NCBI GenBank assembly: GCA_017629925.1
Contig: JAGBWH010000220.1
Location: 1-6,872 of the forward strand
DNA from: Clostridia bacterium
GTDB taxonomy: Bacteria > Bacillota > Clostridia > Oscillospirales > CAG-272
Reading direction: 5' to 3'
Length of the DNA: 6,872 nt
The translations under genes and the position numbers were made by a program. Shown one piece after another: positions 1 to 6,047 of this stretch. Position 1 is the first letter of the stretch, and each line of letters starts with the position of its first letter. The notes under the pieces are model-generated. The model searched no databases. It had not been told where the DNA came from and worked only from the letters and a program-made list of their open reading frames with translations.

Positions 1-480
1 ACACAGCACGCGCAAATTGGCAACGCCACGAGCGCAAGCGATATCATACTGCTCACGGTGGGCTTTTTCTTTTGCCCCTGCCTCCGCGCGCATGGTGATG
101 GCTCTCACATTGCCAAGTCCCAACATGGCAGCAGTCTCTGCCACATAATTGACACGTTTTTCGGTGGCATCTGTGGCGGTAATCGACAAATCCTCTCGGC
201 AAATCGCAAGGGGGAGCGAGGGAAAGCCTGCGCCTGTGCCCACGTCAATTAAAGACGCGCCCTTTTTGAGATAGGGCGAAAGGGTGAGGCTGTCGGCATA
301 ATGGAGCAAAATGATTTTTTCTATTTCAGTAATCGCGGTGAGGTTATACTTTTCATTTTCGGTGAGCAATCGATTAGTGAGTTGATAAAATTTTTCCGTT
401 TTGGCAAAGCTGATCAGCTTGGTGAGATTGTTTTTGCCAAAAATTTGGCTCAGCAGGGAGCCAAATGCTTTTGCATCCAT
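1..480 (-). CDS. rsmG: 16S rRNA (guanine-N7)-methyltransferase RsmG, N-terminal part (runs off the window)
   Basis: RsmG (GidB) is a cytoplasmic SAM-dependent enzyme that makes m7G at position 527 (E. coli numbering) of 16S rRNA; its loss gives low-level streptomycin resistance in several bacteria (family knowledge). The 160 visible codons stay open to the window edge; family proteins are roughly 210-240 residues, so about a third is missing. Visible signatures are NLTAITE (residues 46-52), HYADSL (60-65), the SAM-binding motif DVGTGAGFPSLPLAI (79-93), TDATEKRV (103-110), RAE (131-133) and REQYDIACARGVA (142-154). Residue 88 is Ser where most relatives have Gly (GFPGLP), a mild oddity in the SAM loop. 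The ATG start is supported by AGAAGGA seven bases upstream and by a promoter about 40 bases upstream. In many bacteria rsmG follows mnmG; here it has its own promoter and is divergent from pgk. Confidence 0.95.
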   Translation of the reverse strand, partial: MDAKAFGSLLSQIFGKNNLTKLISFAKTEKFYQLTNRLLTENEKYNLTAITEIEKIILLHYADSLTLSPYLKKGASLIDVGTGAGFPSLPLAICREDLSITATDATEKRVNYVAETAAMLGLGNVRAITMRAEAGAKEKAHREQYDIACARGVANLRVLC

Positions 481-487
481 CGCAGAG

Positions 488-494
488 TCCTTCT
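488..494 (-). promoter_or_regulatory. Ribosome binding site of rsmG
   Basis: AGAAGGA on the minus strand sits seven bases before the ATG and fixes the rsmG start. Confidence 0.75.
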
Positions 495-518
495 TTCACT
501 GGAAATATACATAAAGGA

Positions 519-547
519 AGTATATCATATATACCTCGTCCTGTCAA
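519..547 (-). promoter_or_regulatory. Sigma-A promoter of rsmG
   Basis: On the minus strand there is a perfect -35 TTGACA (542-547), a 17-base spacer and a -10 TATACT (519-524, five of six consensus bases). Transcription would start near 512, giving a leader of about 30 bases before the rsmG ATG. Confidence 0.85.
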
Positions 548-552
548 GGTAT

Positions 553-586
553 CTCTCGCATATCCTGTTTTGAAACAAAACGAGAG
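553..586. repeat. Nested inverted repeat upstream of the rsmG promoter
   Basis: The inner arms GTTTTG (567-572) and CAAAAC (576-581) are separated by AAA. The outer arms CTCTC (553-557) and GAGAG (582-586) are also complementary, with nine unpaired bases on the left side. It lies just upstream of the rsmG -35 box, so it could be a regulator site or a DNA or RNA hairpin. The stem is AT-rich and has no T-run after it, so a terminator is unlikely. Function is unknown. Confidence 0.45.
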
Positions 587-596
587 TATATCCTTT

Positions 597-636
597 GTTT
601 TTGCAAAAACGACGGGGGGTTTTTGATTATTTTTCG
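597..636 (+). repeat. Palindrome plus G-tract module, copy 1
   Basis: GTTTTTGCAAAAAC (597-610) is a perfect 14-base palindrome. Four bases later comes a run of six G, then TTTTTG and an ATTTTT run. The same order (TTTTTGCAAAAA, five bases, GGGGG, TTNTTG, ATTTTT, CG) is found inverted in the other divergent intergenic region of the window. It could be a shared operator or a short dispersed repeat; AT-rich coincidence is not excluded. Confidence 0.4.
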
Positions 637-817
637 TTTTTTGGTCAAAGAAAACAAATCAAAGTGTAAAAAACATGGCAATGTAGAGAAAATGAAAACA
701 ATGCGAGGTGATGTTTTATGTGGTTTTGCCTGTTTATTAAAAAATACTAATCAAAAACAAAATAACACCATAAAATACATAAGTTATCACAAAAATTAAA
801 AAATATGGTATATAGCA

Positions 818-846
818 TTGACGAAATCATCTTTTTGTGCTATGAT
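818..846 (+). promoter_or_regulatory. Sigma-A promoter of pgk-tpiA
   Basis: The -35 is TTGACG (818-823, five of six), the spacer 17 bases, and the -10 TATGAT (841-846, five of six) with a TG one base upstream (extended -10). The 25 or so bases before the -35 are A/T runs that resemble an UP element, as expected for a highly expressed glycolytic operon. Transcription would start near 853, leaving a leader of under 40 bases, too short for a riboswitch. Confidence 0.85.
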
Positions 847-877
847 AATGAAGGTTGTGAAATAAATAACAATATTT

Positions 878-883
878 GGAGGA
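878..883 (+). promoter_or_regulatory. Ribosome binding site of pgk
   Basis: GGAGGA lies seven bases before ATG 891. A TTG codon at 876 is in frame but falls across this site, so the ATG is the true start. Confidence 0.85.
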
Positions 884-890
884 AAATACT

Positions 891-2081
891 ATGCCTACCT
901 ACAACAAAAAAACAGTAGAAGATATCGTAGTTGCTGGCAAAAAAGTGCTGGTTCGTTGCGACTTCAATGTACCCCTCAAAGATGGTGTGATCACCTCTGA
1001 TAAACGTATCGTTGAAGCTCTCCCCACCATCAAATATTTGCTCAGCCAAAACGCCGCTGTGATCCTTTGCTCTCACATGGGCAAACCCAAGGGTCAAGTC
1101 AATCCTAAATATTCTCTGGCGCCCGTTGCTGCTCGCCTGACCGAACTGCTTGGTCAAGAAGTGGTACTTGCATCCGACGTTATCGGCCCTGATGCTACCG
1201 CAAAAGTAGCCGCTCTTCAGCCTGGTCAAGCTATGCTGCTTGAAAACGTTCGTTTTGAGCCCGGCGAAGAAAAGAACTGCCCTGAACTCGCAAAACACCT
1301 CGCATCTTTTGCAGAAGTGTATGTAAACGATGCATTCGGTACGGCTCACAGAGCACACGCTACCACCGCAGGTGTGGCTGACTATCTGCCTGCTGTTTGC
1401 GGTTACCTCATTCAAAAAGAAATCTCTATTATGGGTAAAGCCCTTGAAAATCCCGCTCGTCCCTTCGTGGCAGTACTTGGCGGTGCAAAAGTTTCCGATA
1501 AAATCGGCGTCATCAAAAACCTCATCGACAAAGTAGACACCCTCGTTGTTGGTGGCGGTATGGCGTATACTTTCTTCCGTGCAATGGGTTACACCGTTGG
1601 TACTTCCATCTGCGAAGAAGACAAAATTGAACTCGCAAAAGAACTCCTTGAAAAAGCAAAAGCAAAAGGCGTAAACTTCGTTCTCCCCGTAGACAACATG
1701 ATCGGTCGCGAATATGCGGAAGATACCGAATGCAGATCTTGCCCTTCCAGCGAAATTCCCGATGATTGGATGGGTCTGGATATCGGTCCTAAATCCCAAG
1801 CACTGTTTGCACAAGCCATCGCCGGTGCAGGCACTGTGGTATGGAACGGCCCCATGGGCGTCTCCGAATGGAAAAACTTTGCAGCAGGCACCTATGCGGT
1901 GGCAACTGCTGTGGCTGAAAGCGGTGCAGTTTCCATCATTGGTGGTGGCGACTCTGCTGCAGCGATCGAAAAACTCGGCTTTGCTGAAAAGATGACACAC
2001 GTATCTACCGGTGGCGGTGCTTCCCTCGAATTCCTCGAAGGTCTTGAACTGCCCGGTATCGCTTGCCTGCTCGATAAATAA
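891..2081 (+). CDS. pgk: Phosphoglycerate kinase
   Basis: This cytosolic glycolytic enzyme interconverts 1,3-bisphosphoglycerate plus ADP and 3-phosphoglycerate plus ATP. The 396-residue product matches the usual bacterial length (about 390-400). The N-terminal substrate domain shows RCDFNVPL (22-29), SHMGKPKG (61-68), LENVRF (117-122) and [12 protein letters not shown] (146-157). The C-terminal nucleotide domain shows LGGAKVSDK (196-204), NGPMGVSE (319-326), GGGDSAAA (351-358) and [13 protein letters not shown] (372-384). All catalytic signatures look intact. The start is the ATG preceded by GGAGGA; a longer TTG-initiated version would begin inside the ribosome site. It is first in an operon with tpiA, and gapA, often placed upstream, is not seen here. 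Confidence 0.98.
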   Translation: MPTYNKKTVEDIVVAGKKVLVRCDFNVPLKDGVITSDKRIVEALPTIKYLLSQNAAVILCSHMGKPKGQVNPKYSLAPVAARLTELLGQEVVLASDVIGPDATAKVAALQPGQAMLLENVRFEPGEEKNCPELAKHLASFAEVYVNDAFGTAHRAHATTAGVADYLPAVCGYLIQKEISIMGKALENPARPFVAVLGGAKVSDKIGVIKNLIDKVDTLVVGGGMAYTFFRAMGYTVGTSICEEDKIELAKELLEKAKAKGVNFVLPVDNMIGREYAEDTECRSCPSSEIPDDWMGLDIGPKSQALFAQAIAGAGTVVWNGPMGVSEWKNFAAGTYAVATAVAESGAVSIIGGGDSAAAIEKLGFAEKMTHVSTGGGASLEFLEGLELPGIACLLDK

Positions 2082-2089
2082 TTAGTTCT

Positions 2090-2103
2090 GTGGGGCATCC
2101 CAC
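2090..2103 (+). other. Small stem-loop just after pgk
   Basis: GTGGG and CCCAC form a 5-bp stem with a GCAT loop nine bases after the pgk stop. No T-run follows, so it is not a terminator. It may contribute to mRNA structure together with the larger hairpin downstream. Confidence 0.4.
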
Positions 2104-2113
2104 GGGTTCCTTT

Positions 2114-2154
2114 AGGGGTGTTGCAACTCTGGCTATGCCAAAGGCAATACCCCT
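2114..2154 (+). other. Long stem-loop in the pgk-tpiA spacer
   Basis: AGGGGTGTTGC (2114-2124) pairs with GCAATACCCCT (2144-2154) over 11 positions with one G-U pair. Inside is a second small hairpin, TGGC-TAT-GCCA (2130-2140). It is followed by a mixed sequence and the tpiA ribosome site rather than a T-run, so it is not an intrinsic terminator. A role in mRNA stability, processing or differential expression of the two cistrons is plausible but is inference. Confidence 0.55.
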
Positions 2155-2171
2155 TCAACATGACAAAAAGA

Positions 2172-2179
2172 AAGAAGGA
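2172..2179 (+). promoter_or_regulatory. Ribosome binding site of tpiA
   Basis: AAGAAGGA followed by seven bases and ATG 2187. This supports the downstream ATG over an in-frame ATG at 2160, which has no such site. Confidence 0.8.
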
Positions 2180-2186
2180 TTTTTTC

Positions 2187-2945
2187 ATGAGAAAAACTGT
2201 CATTGCGGGTAACTGGAAAATGAACATGACACCCGCCGCTACCACCGAATTTATCACTACCCTTGCTCCCATGGTGGCAGGAAAAGACAAATGCGATATC
2301 GTACTTTGCGTACCTTTCGTAGACATCAGCGCAGCCGTGAAAGCCGCAGAAGGCACCAACATTCACATTGGCGCACAAAACGTTCACTTTGAAGCAAAAG
2401 GGGCTTTTACCGGTGAAATCTCCGCCGAGATGCTCACAGCCATTGGTTGCGAATACGTCATCATTGGTCACAGCGAACGCCGTACCTATTTTGGCGAAAC
2501 CGACACCACCGTCAACCTCCGCACAAAAGCGGCTTTGGCAGCAGGGCTGAAGGTCATTCTTTGCGTGGGTGAAGTCAAAGAAGAACGCCTCTCTGGTATC
2601 ACAAACGAAGTGGTGACCATGCAAACCAAACTTGACCTTGCAGGCATTTCCGCACAAGAACTTCAAAATGTGATCATCGCCTACGAGCCTGTTTGGGCGA
2701 TTGGTACCGGTCTTACCGCTACCCCCGAACAAGCCGATGAAACCTGCGGTGTGATTCGCTCCGCTTTGGCAGGTCTTTACGGCGAAGAAGTGGCAGAAAA
2801 CACCGTCATCCAATACGGTGGCTCTATGAACGACAAAAATGCAGCAGAACTGCTCTCCAAAGTCAATGTTGACGGCGGTTTGATTGGTGGCGCGTCCCTC
2901 AAAACCGACGCTTTCACCGCGATCGTTGACGCCGCTAACGCGTAA
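2187..2945 (+). CDS. tpiA: Triosephosphate isomerase
   Basis: This enzyme interconverts dihydroxyacetone phosphate and glyceraldehyde 3-phosphate in glycolysis; it is a cytosolic TIM barrel, usually a dimer. The 252-residue product is of standard length. Catalytic positions are present: AGNWKMN with Lys11, IIGHSERR with His95, and [11 protein letters not shown] with Glu167 followed by the mobile loop 6. Phosphate-binding YGGSM (210-214) and GGLIGGASL (230-238) are intact. The ATG was chosen because the family starts at MRK.VIAGNWK and because of the AAGAAGGA site. In-frame starts further upstream would add residues unlike the family and would initiate inside the intergenic hairpin. It is the last gene of the pgk operon, ending at a strong terminator; gpmI and eno, common next genes, are absent here. 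Confidence 0.98.
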   Translation: MRKTVIAGNWKMNMTPAATTEFITTLAPMVAGKDKCDIVLCVPFVDISAAVKAAEGTNIHIGAQNVHFEAKGAFTGEISAEMLTAIGCEYVIIGHSERRTYFGETDTTVNLRTKAALAAGLKVILCVGEVKEERLSGITNEVVTMQTKLDLAGISAQELQNVIIAYEPVWAIGTGLTATPEQADETCGVIRSALAGLYGEEVAENTVIQYGGSMNDKNAAELLSKVNVDGGLIGGASLKTDAFTAIVDAANA

Positions 2946-2959
2946 ATTTTTCACCACAC

Positions 2960-3009
2960 AAAAAAAGACCCCCACCTCACGCTGTTTAGGCGAAAGAGGT
3001 GGGGTTTTT
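2960..3009. terminator. Bidirectional intrinsic terminator between tpiA and the convergent lipoprotein gene
   Basis: CCCCACCTC (2970-2978) and GAGGTGGGG (2996-3004) form a 9-bp GC-rich stem with a small CGC/GCG helix in the loop. On the plus strand it is followed by TTTTT, ending tpiA. On the minus strand the same stem is followed by GTC and a run of seven T (A-run 2960-2966), ending the leftward operon. It lies within 20-25 bases of both stop codons. Confidence 0.92.
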
Positions 3010-3022
3010 ACTTAAATAAGCA

Positions 3023-4564
3023 TTATTCGTATGTCACCGTGGTATAACGGTTGCAATAATACATGACCTTTTCAAACATCACACGGCTGGTGATATAGTT
3101 TTTGCCGTACTCCTTGAGCACATCATCGGCGGTGATGTCGGTGGAGCCATAGTATTCATTGAGTTGCTGGGCAATGACGGCCGCATGGCTTTGCACTTCC
3201 CCGTCGGTCACGTGGTAGCCGAGATTGTTACCTACGCAGAAAATGACTAAACTTTCTTTGACGAGGGCTTGGCTTCTCTCGAGCAGATAACGTTCGCCGT
3301 CCTCATGGTCAAGTTCATTGACCATGGCAACAAAGTGACTAAATGATGTAAAGGGCGTTTTGCCATATTGGCGTTCGCAGTATTCTTTTTCTGTTTGATA
3401 ATACTCTTTTAGCCCCTTGACCATTTCGCTGTAGTAGTTTTCTACCACGCCATCGGGATAGCGAGTGACCACGAGATTTTCTACGAGATACTCCATGATT
3501 TCCTCGCGAATATGTTCTTCTTTTGCTGCCTCATATTGCTCTTCGATCGTTTCGCGAATCATGGCACGGAATTCTGCTACGGCATCGTCGGTTTTAGGGG
3601 TGAATTTCAGTTTGTCTACCAAAAATTCTTTGGTCAGCGGTGGGTAGTTCTCTTCTGCGATATACATGACCGCAACATTGAAAATGGCGGTTTTACCACT
3701 AAAGAAGGGCATAATTTCATAGTAGCCGGGGAATGTTGCCTCCACAGCCACTGTGGTTTGTTTGCCTGCTAAAAGCACTTTTCCCTCATATACCTTGGAT
3801 TCAGGCTCGCCGTCGCCATCAAAATCTTGGATTTCGGTGAATGAAAGATTTTCGCCAATCGTTGTACCGACCAAGCAAGAAGCGAAACTCTCGCCATAGT
3901 AGCTCGTATCCAGCGAGGAGAGAGGAATGCAGGCTTGCGAGATGGTCTCAATGGTTTTATCCGTACCGTTCTCTTGGATATAGGTAACGGTATAGGTGAA
4001 ATAGACCACATCATCTGCCAAAATAGTGCCTTCACTCCGAAGATCAAGTGAGGTTTGATCGGGAATGACGCCAATGAGATTTTCTTCAAAACCGGAAATG
4101 AAGGAGTCGCTGCCAATGACCAATTTATAAGGCTTGCTATCGGTCATATTACAGCCACCGCTAAAGGGTTTGCCGTCCATTGTACCGGTATAATACAAGT
4201 GGACAATATCCCCTCTTTTGATGGGGCGGTCGGTGACACGTGTGATGGTGATATCCCCCGTTTTGAGGTGAGGTTTTTGAAGGGCATGAATGTAGGCGTC
4301 TACGTCTTGCTCGGTCACTTCATAGTAAGACTTATCAAGTGTAATGGAAATGTTTTGGAGCAAGTTCATATCAAAGGTGCAATAATCCGCCATATTGAGA
4401 TTGGGATAGGGATAGGCACCATCCATACCGTTGGTGGTCGTGGGTTTTTGAGATGTTGTTGTGGTGGTGTCCGTTTTGTTTTCTTTGCCACAAGCACAGA
4501 GAAGGAGCATTGCGCCAATGAGTAAAAACAAAAGGGCGGTGCGGTAGATTTTATTTGAGGTCAT
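3023..4564 (-). CDS. Lipoprotein trigger-factor-like peptidyl-prolyl isomerase/chaperone
   Basis: The 513-residue product starts with a signal peptide whose lipobox LCAC puts the lipidated Cys at residue 25, so it should sit on the outer face of the membrane. A Thr-rich linker follows (about 31-45). Residues 112-196 are an FKBP-type isomerase domain of the trigger-factor kind (GDIVHLYYTGTMDGKPFSGG, then IGSDSFISGFEENLIG). Residues about 220-303 look like a second, degenerate FKBP segment ending in FPGYYEIMPFFSGKTAIFNV, which matches the usual end of the trigger factor FKBP domain. Residues about 307-505 resemble the helical trigger factor C domain. The ribosome-binding N domain of cytosolic trigger factor is absent. 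It overlaps the upstream protease gene by four bases (ATGA), so translation is probably coupled. Isomerase activity is inferred; a pure chaperone role is possible. Confidence 0.85.
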   Translation of the reverse strand: MTSNKIYRTALLFLLIGAMLLLCACGKENKTDTTTTTSQKPTTTNGMDGAYPYPNLNMADYCTFDMNLLQNISITLDKSYYEVTEQDVDAYIHALQKPHLKTGDITITRVTDRPIKRGDIVHLYYTGTMDGKPFSGGCNMTDSKPYKLVIGSDSFISGFEENLIGVIPDQTSLDLRSEGTILADDVVYFTYTVTYIQENGTDKTIETISQACIPLSSLDTSYYGESFASCLVGTTIGENLSFTEIQDFDGDGEPESKVYEGKVLLAGKQTTVAVEATFPGYYEIMPFFSGKTAIFNVAVMYIAEENYPPLTKEFLVDKLKFTPKTDDAVAEFRAMIRETIEEQYEAAKEEHIREEIMEYLVENLVVTRYPDGVVENYYSEMVKGLKEYYQTEKEYCERQYGKTPFTSFSHFVAMVNELDHEDGERYLLERSQALVKESLVIFCVGNNLGYHVTDGEVQSHAAVIAQQLNEYYGSTDITADDVLKEYGKNYITSRVMFEKVMYYCNRYTTVTYE

Positions 4565-5625
4565 AAACTATACTCACCTTTCAAAAATAGAGTAATCACA
4601 GGTATAATCAATTGATACAAAAAAAGGAAGGCACATACACCCATCATCATCCAAGTGCCGACGTTGCGCCATGTCACGCGCAAGCTTCGCTTAAAGGGGA
4701 TGGCAGGAGGTGTGAGGCTCTTTTTGAGAGATTTTCTAAAGGAAAACAAGAGAACAATGCCAGCCGCCGCCAATCCATATTCGGTCAGGGCATAACCTAA
4801 AAAGAGAAGAACGGATTGGAAAATTTCGTACGAGAAGGTGGCATCGGGGTTCTCCAGCCATTGGAAGAGATCTTCTGTGAGGAGCAATGGCACAATGGCA
4901 CCGCAAAAATTGACAATCGCGTGCATCACCATAGGATAGATAATACGCCCCGTTTTTAGATACACGAAGGCAAACAGCATCCCAAGGGCAAAGGCATAGA
5001 AAAATTGAGCAAAATTACCATGAAATGCACCAAAGAAAAGGCCCGAAATAAAGATGGCAAGCCCTTCCCCCATAGGATGGAGACGGTCAATCAGTAGTTT
5101 GCGAAACACAAGCTCTTCCATGATGGGTGCGATGACCACGGTGGCAATGAAGGTATAGAGAAGTCCGGAATTGTCAATGGCATCTTGAAGAGAACCATCG
5201 CCTCCCGCACCAAAAAAGAAGCTATCAAAGAAAGAGGTAACAGACTGACCAACAATATTTCCCACCATCAATAGTCCAAAACCGATGACCATTAAGGTGA
5301 AAAATGCCACAAAACCAAGTTTTTTCTTTTCAAGGGCAGGCCCACGGGGTGCCCATTTCAGCAACACGCAAAGGCAGGGGAATGCCAAAAGATAAAGTGG
5401 CACCACGCTAAATGTCCACACAAACCAATCTTTTTCTGTCAAGTATTCAAGCCCAAACACGCCGAGCAGAAAACTGAGCAAAAGCGAACTTGCCACATAC
5501 ACCGCAGCAAATATCCCAAATGCGAGGGTAGTGCGTTTGACCGTGCGCACCAAATGAGGATCAATTGGCGGAGGTGGTGGTGGCGGAGGTGGCGGCGGAG
5601 GTGTGGGTGTCCAATATTGGTACAT
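4561..5625 (-). CDS. CPBP-family (CAAX protease/Abi-like) intramembrane metalloprotease with N-terminal polyproline tract
   Basis: This 354-residue membrane protein has the three CPBP motifs: EELVFR (EExxxR, Glu170, Glu171, Arg175), FGAFH (FxxxH, Phe198, His202) and HAIVN (HxxxN, His235, Asn239). These are the proposed catalytic and metal-binding residues of the Rce1-like glutamic/metallo intramembrane protease family. About eight hydrophobic segments are visible, including 33-57, 68-90, 103-128, 189-223, 230-249, 268-296 and 322-346. Residues 9-20 are twelve consecutive prolines, followed by Arg/Lys residues that suggest a cytoplasmic N terminus. The start ATG has GGAAGGAA seven bases upstream and a strong promoter. 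It is the first gene of an operon with the trigger-factor-like lipoprotein. CPBP proteins act in protein maturation, bacteriocin immunity or unknown roles; the substrate here cannot be told, and no bacteriocin gene is adjacent. Confidence 0.88.
   Translation of the reverse strand: MYQYWTPTPPPPPPPPPPPPIDPHLVRTVKRTTLAFGIFAAVYVASSLLLSFLLGVFGLEYLTEKDWFVWTFSVVPLYLLAFPCLCVLLKWAPRGPALEKKKLGFVAFFTLMVIGFGLLMVGNIVGQSVTSFFDSFFFGAGGDGSLQDAIDNSGLLYTFIATVVIAPIMEELVFRKLLIDRLHPMGEGLAIFISGLFFGAFHGNFAQFFYAFALGMLFAFVYLKTGRIIYPMVMHAIVNFCGAIVPLLLTEDLFQWLENPDATFSYEIFQSVLLFLGYALTEYGLAAAGIVLLFSFRKSLKKSLTPPAIPFKRSLRVTWRNVGTWMMMGVCAFLFLYQLIIPVITLFLKGEYSL
5566..5601 (-). repeat. (CCN)12 tract encoding polyproline
   Basis: Twelve successive proline codons use a mix of CCT, CCG and CCA (no CCC), so the protein run is kept while the DNA is not a pure microsatellite. 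Such runs stall ribosomes unless EF-P acts (established knowledge). Confidence 0.9.
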
Positions 5626-5631
5626 TGTCTA

Positions 5632-5639
5632 TTCCTTCC
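5632..5639 (-). promoter_or_regulatory. Ribosome binding site of the CPBP protease gene
   Basis: GGAAGGAA on the minus strand ends six to seven bases before the ATG and supports the start upstream of the polyproline tract. Confidence 0.7.
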
Positions 5640-5670
5640 ATTAGGTAATAATAAGTTTTTATGATATATA

Positions 5671-5699
5671 AGTATACCATAAAAGAATATGCCTGTCAA
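5671..5699 (-). promoter_or_regulatory. Sigma-A promoter of the CPBP protease-lipoprotein operon
   Basis: A perfect -35 TTGACA (5694-5699), 17-base spacer and -10 TATACT (5671-5676) on the minus strand. The hexamers and spacing are identical to the rsmG promoter. Transcription would start near 5664. Confidence 0.85.
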
Positions 5700-5847
5700 C
5701 TGCAAAGCGAGACGAAATATTCTTGACTCAATGCATCGGCTCTTTCTGGAAAACGCGTCACAAAGTACAGCGAAAGGCTATTGTGGTCGTTTGATTGCGT
5801 TTTGAGATAATTTTCACCATCAAAACAAGACACACAAGAGCCAAAAT

Positions 5848-5887
5848 CGACAAAAATAGCAACAACCCCCTTGTTTTTTTGCAAAAA
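5848..5887 (-). repeat. Palindrome plus G-tract module, copy 2
   Basis: Read on the minus strand: the palindrome TTTTTGCAAAAA (5876-5887), five bases AACAA, GGGGG (5866-5870), TTGTTG, then CTATTTTTGTCG. This matches the order and spacing of copy 1 in the rsmG/pgk region, in inverted orientation. Function is unknown. Confidence 0.4.
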
Positions 5888-5974
5888 TTAGAGTATCGAG
5901 CACAACACACTTTGCTTTTCGCTTGTGAAAATCACCGTGTCCACGCCTGATTTTTCCTGTGTTGGGAATTTTTG

Positions 5975-6004
5975 TTGACAACCCTCTTTTTATTGTGTTA
6001 TACT
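5975..6004 (+). promoter_or_regulatory. Sigma-A promoter of tldD
   Basis: The -35 is a perfect TTGACA (5975-5980), the spacer 18 bases, and the -10 TATACT (5999-6004) preceded by TGT (extended -10). Transcription would start near 6011. A second TATACT at 6016 lacks a good -35. Confidence 0.85.
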
Positions 6005-6035
6005 ATATTTATTGATATACTTTACTACTAAAAAG

Positions 6036-6041
6036 AAAGGA
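6036..6041 (+). promoter_or_regulatory. Ribosome binding site of tldD
   Basis: AAAGGA followed by six bases and ATG 6048; this sets the start of a gene whose 3' end is outside the window. Confidence 0.7.
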
Positions 6042-6047
6042 ACAGCC

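Larger units (their letters stand above)
481..890. other. Divergent rsmG/pgk intergenic region
   Basis: This AT-rich stretch of about 410 bases contains no convincing gene. It holds the rsmG promoter and ribosome site at its left end and the pgk promoter and ribosome site at its right end. Between them are an inverted repeat (553-586), a 14-base palindrome followed by a G-tract (597-625), and long A/T runs. The only small open frame seen (692-799, 35 codons) lacks a ribosome site. Confidence 0.8.
5626..6047. other. Divergent CPBP/tldD intergenic region
   Basis: About 420 bases with no convincing gene. The left end holds the leftward promoter of the protease operon, the right end the promoter and ribosome site of tldD. 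Between 5700 and 5970 I see only copy 2 of the palindrome/G-tract module. A 62-codon minus-strand frame (5696-5884) starts with TTG without a ribosome site and ends over the protease promoter, so it is probably not a gene. Confidence 0.7.

Noticed and set aside
604..625. CAAAAAC ... GTTTTTG as a possible terminator on the plus strand
   Set aside because: The stem has almost no G-C pairs and no rightward gene lies upstream of it to be terminated.
692..799. A 35-codon plus-strand open frame in the rsmG/pgk intergenic region
   Set aside because: There is no ribosome site or promoter in front and the Lys/Asn-rich product is what AT-rich non-coding DNA gives by chance.
853..890. A riboswitch or leader peptide before pgk
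   Set aside because: The predicted leader is under 40 bases with no structure or open frame that could support one.
840..2000. A 386-codon minus-strand open frame opposite pgk
   Set aside because: It is antisense to a complete, motif-verified pgk and its Cys/Phe/His-rich composition is typical of a shadow frame.
2133..2975. A 280-codon minus-strand open frame opposite tpiA
   Set aside because: It is antisense to an intact tpiA, crosses the terminator, and has shadow-like composition.
5861..5880. AACAA-CCCCC-TTGTT followed by T-run as a terminator
   Set aside because: The stem is only five mostly A-T pairs and no plus-strand gene ends there.
5696..5884. A 62-codon minus-strand open frame with a CVSC motif
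   Set aside because: It can only start at a TTG that lies within the palindrome, has no ribosome site, resembles no family I know, and its end overlaps the -35 box of the protease operon.
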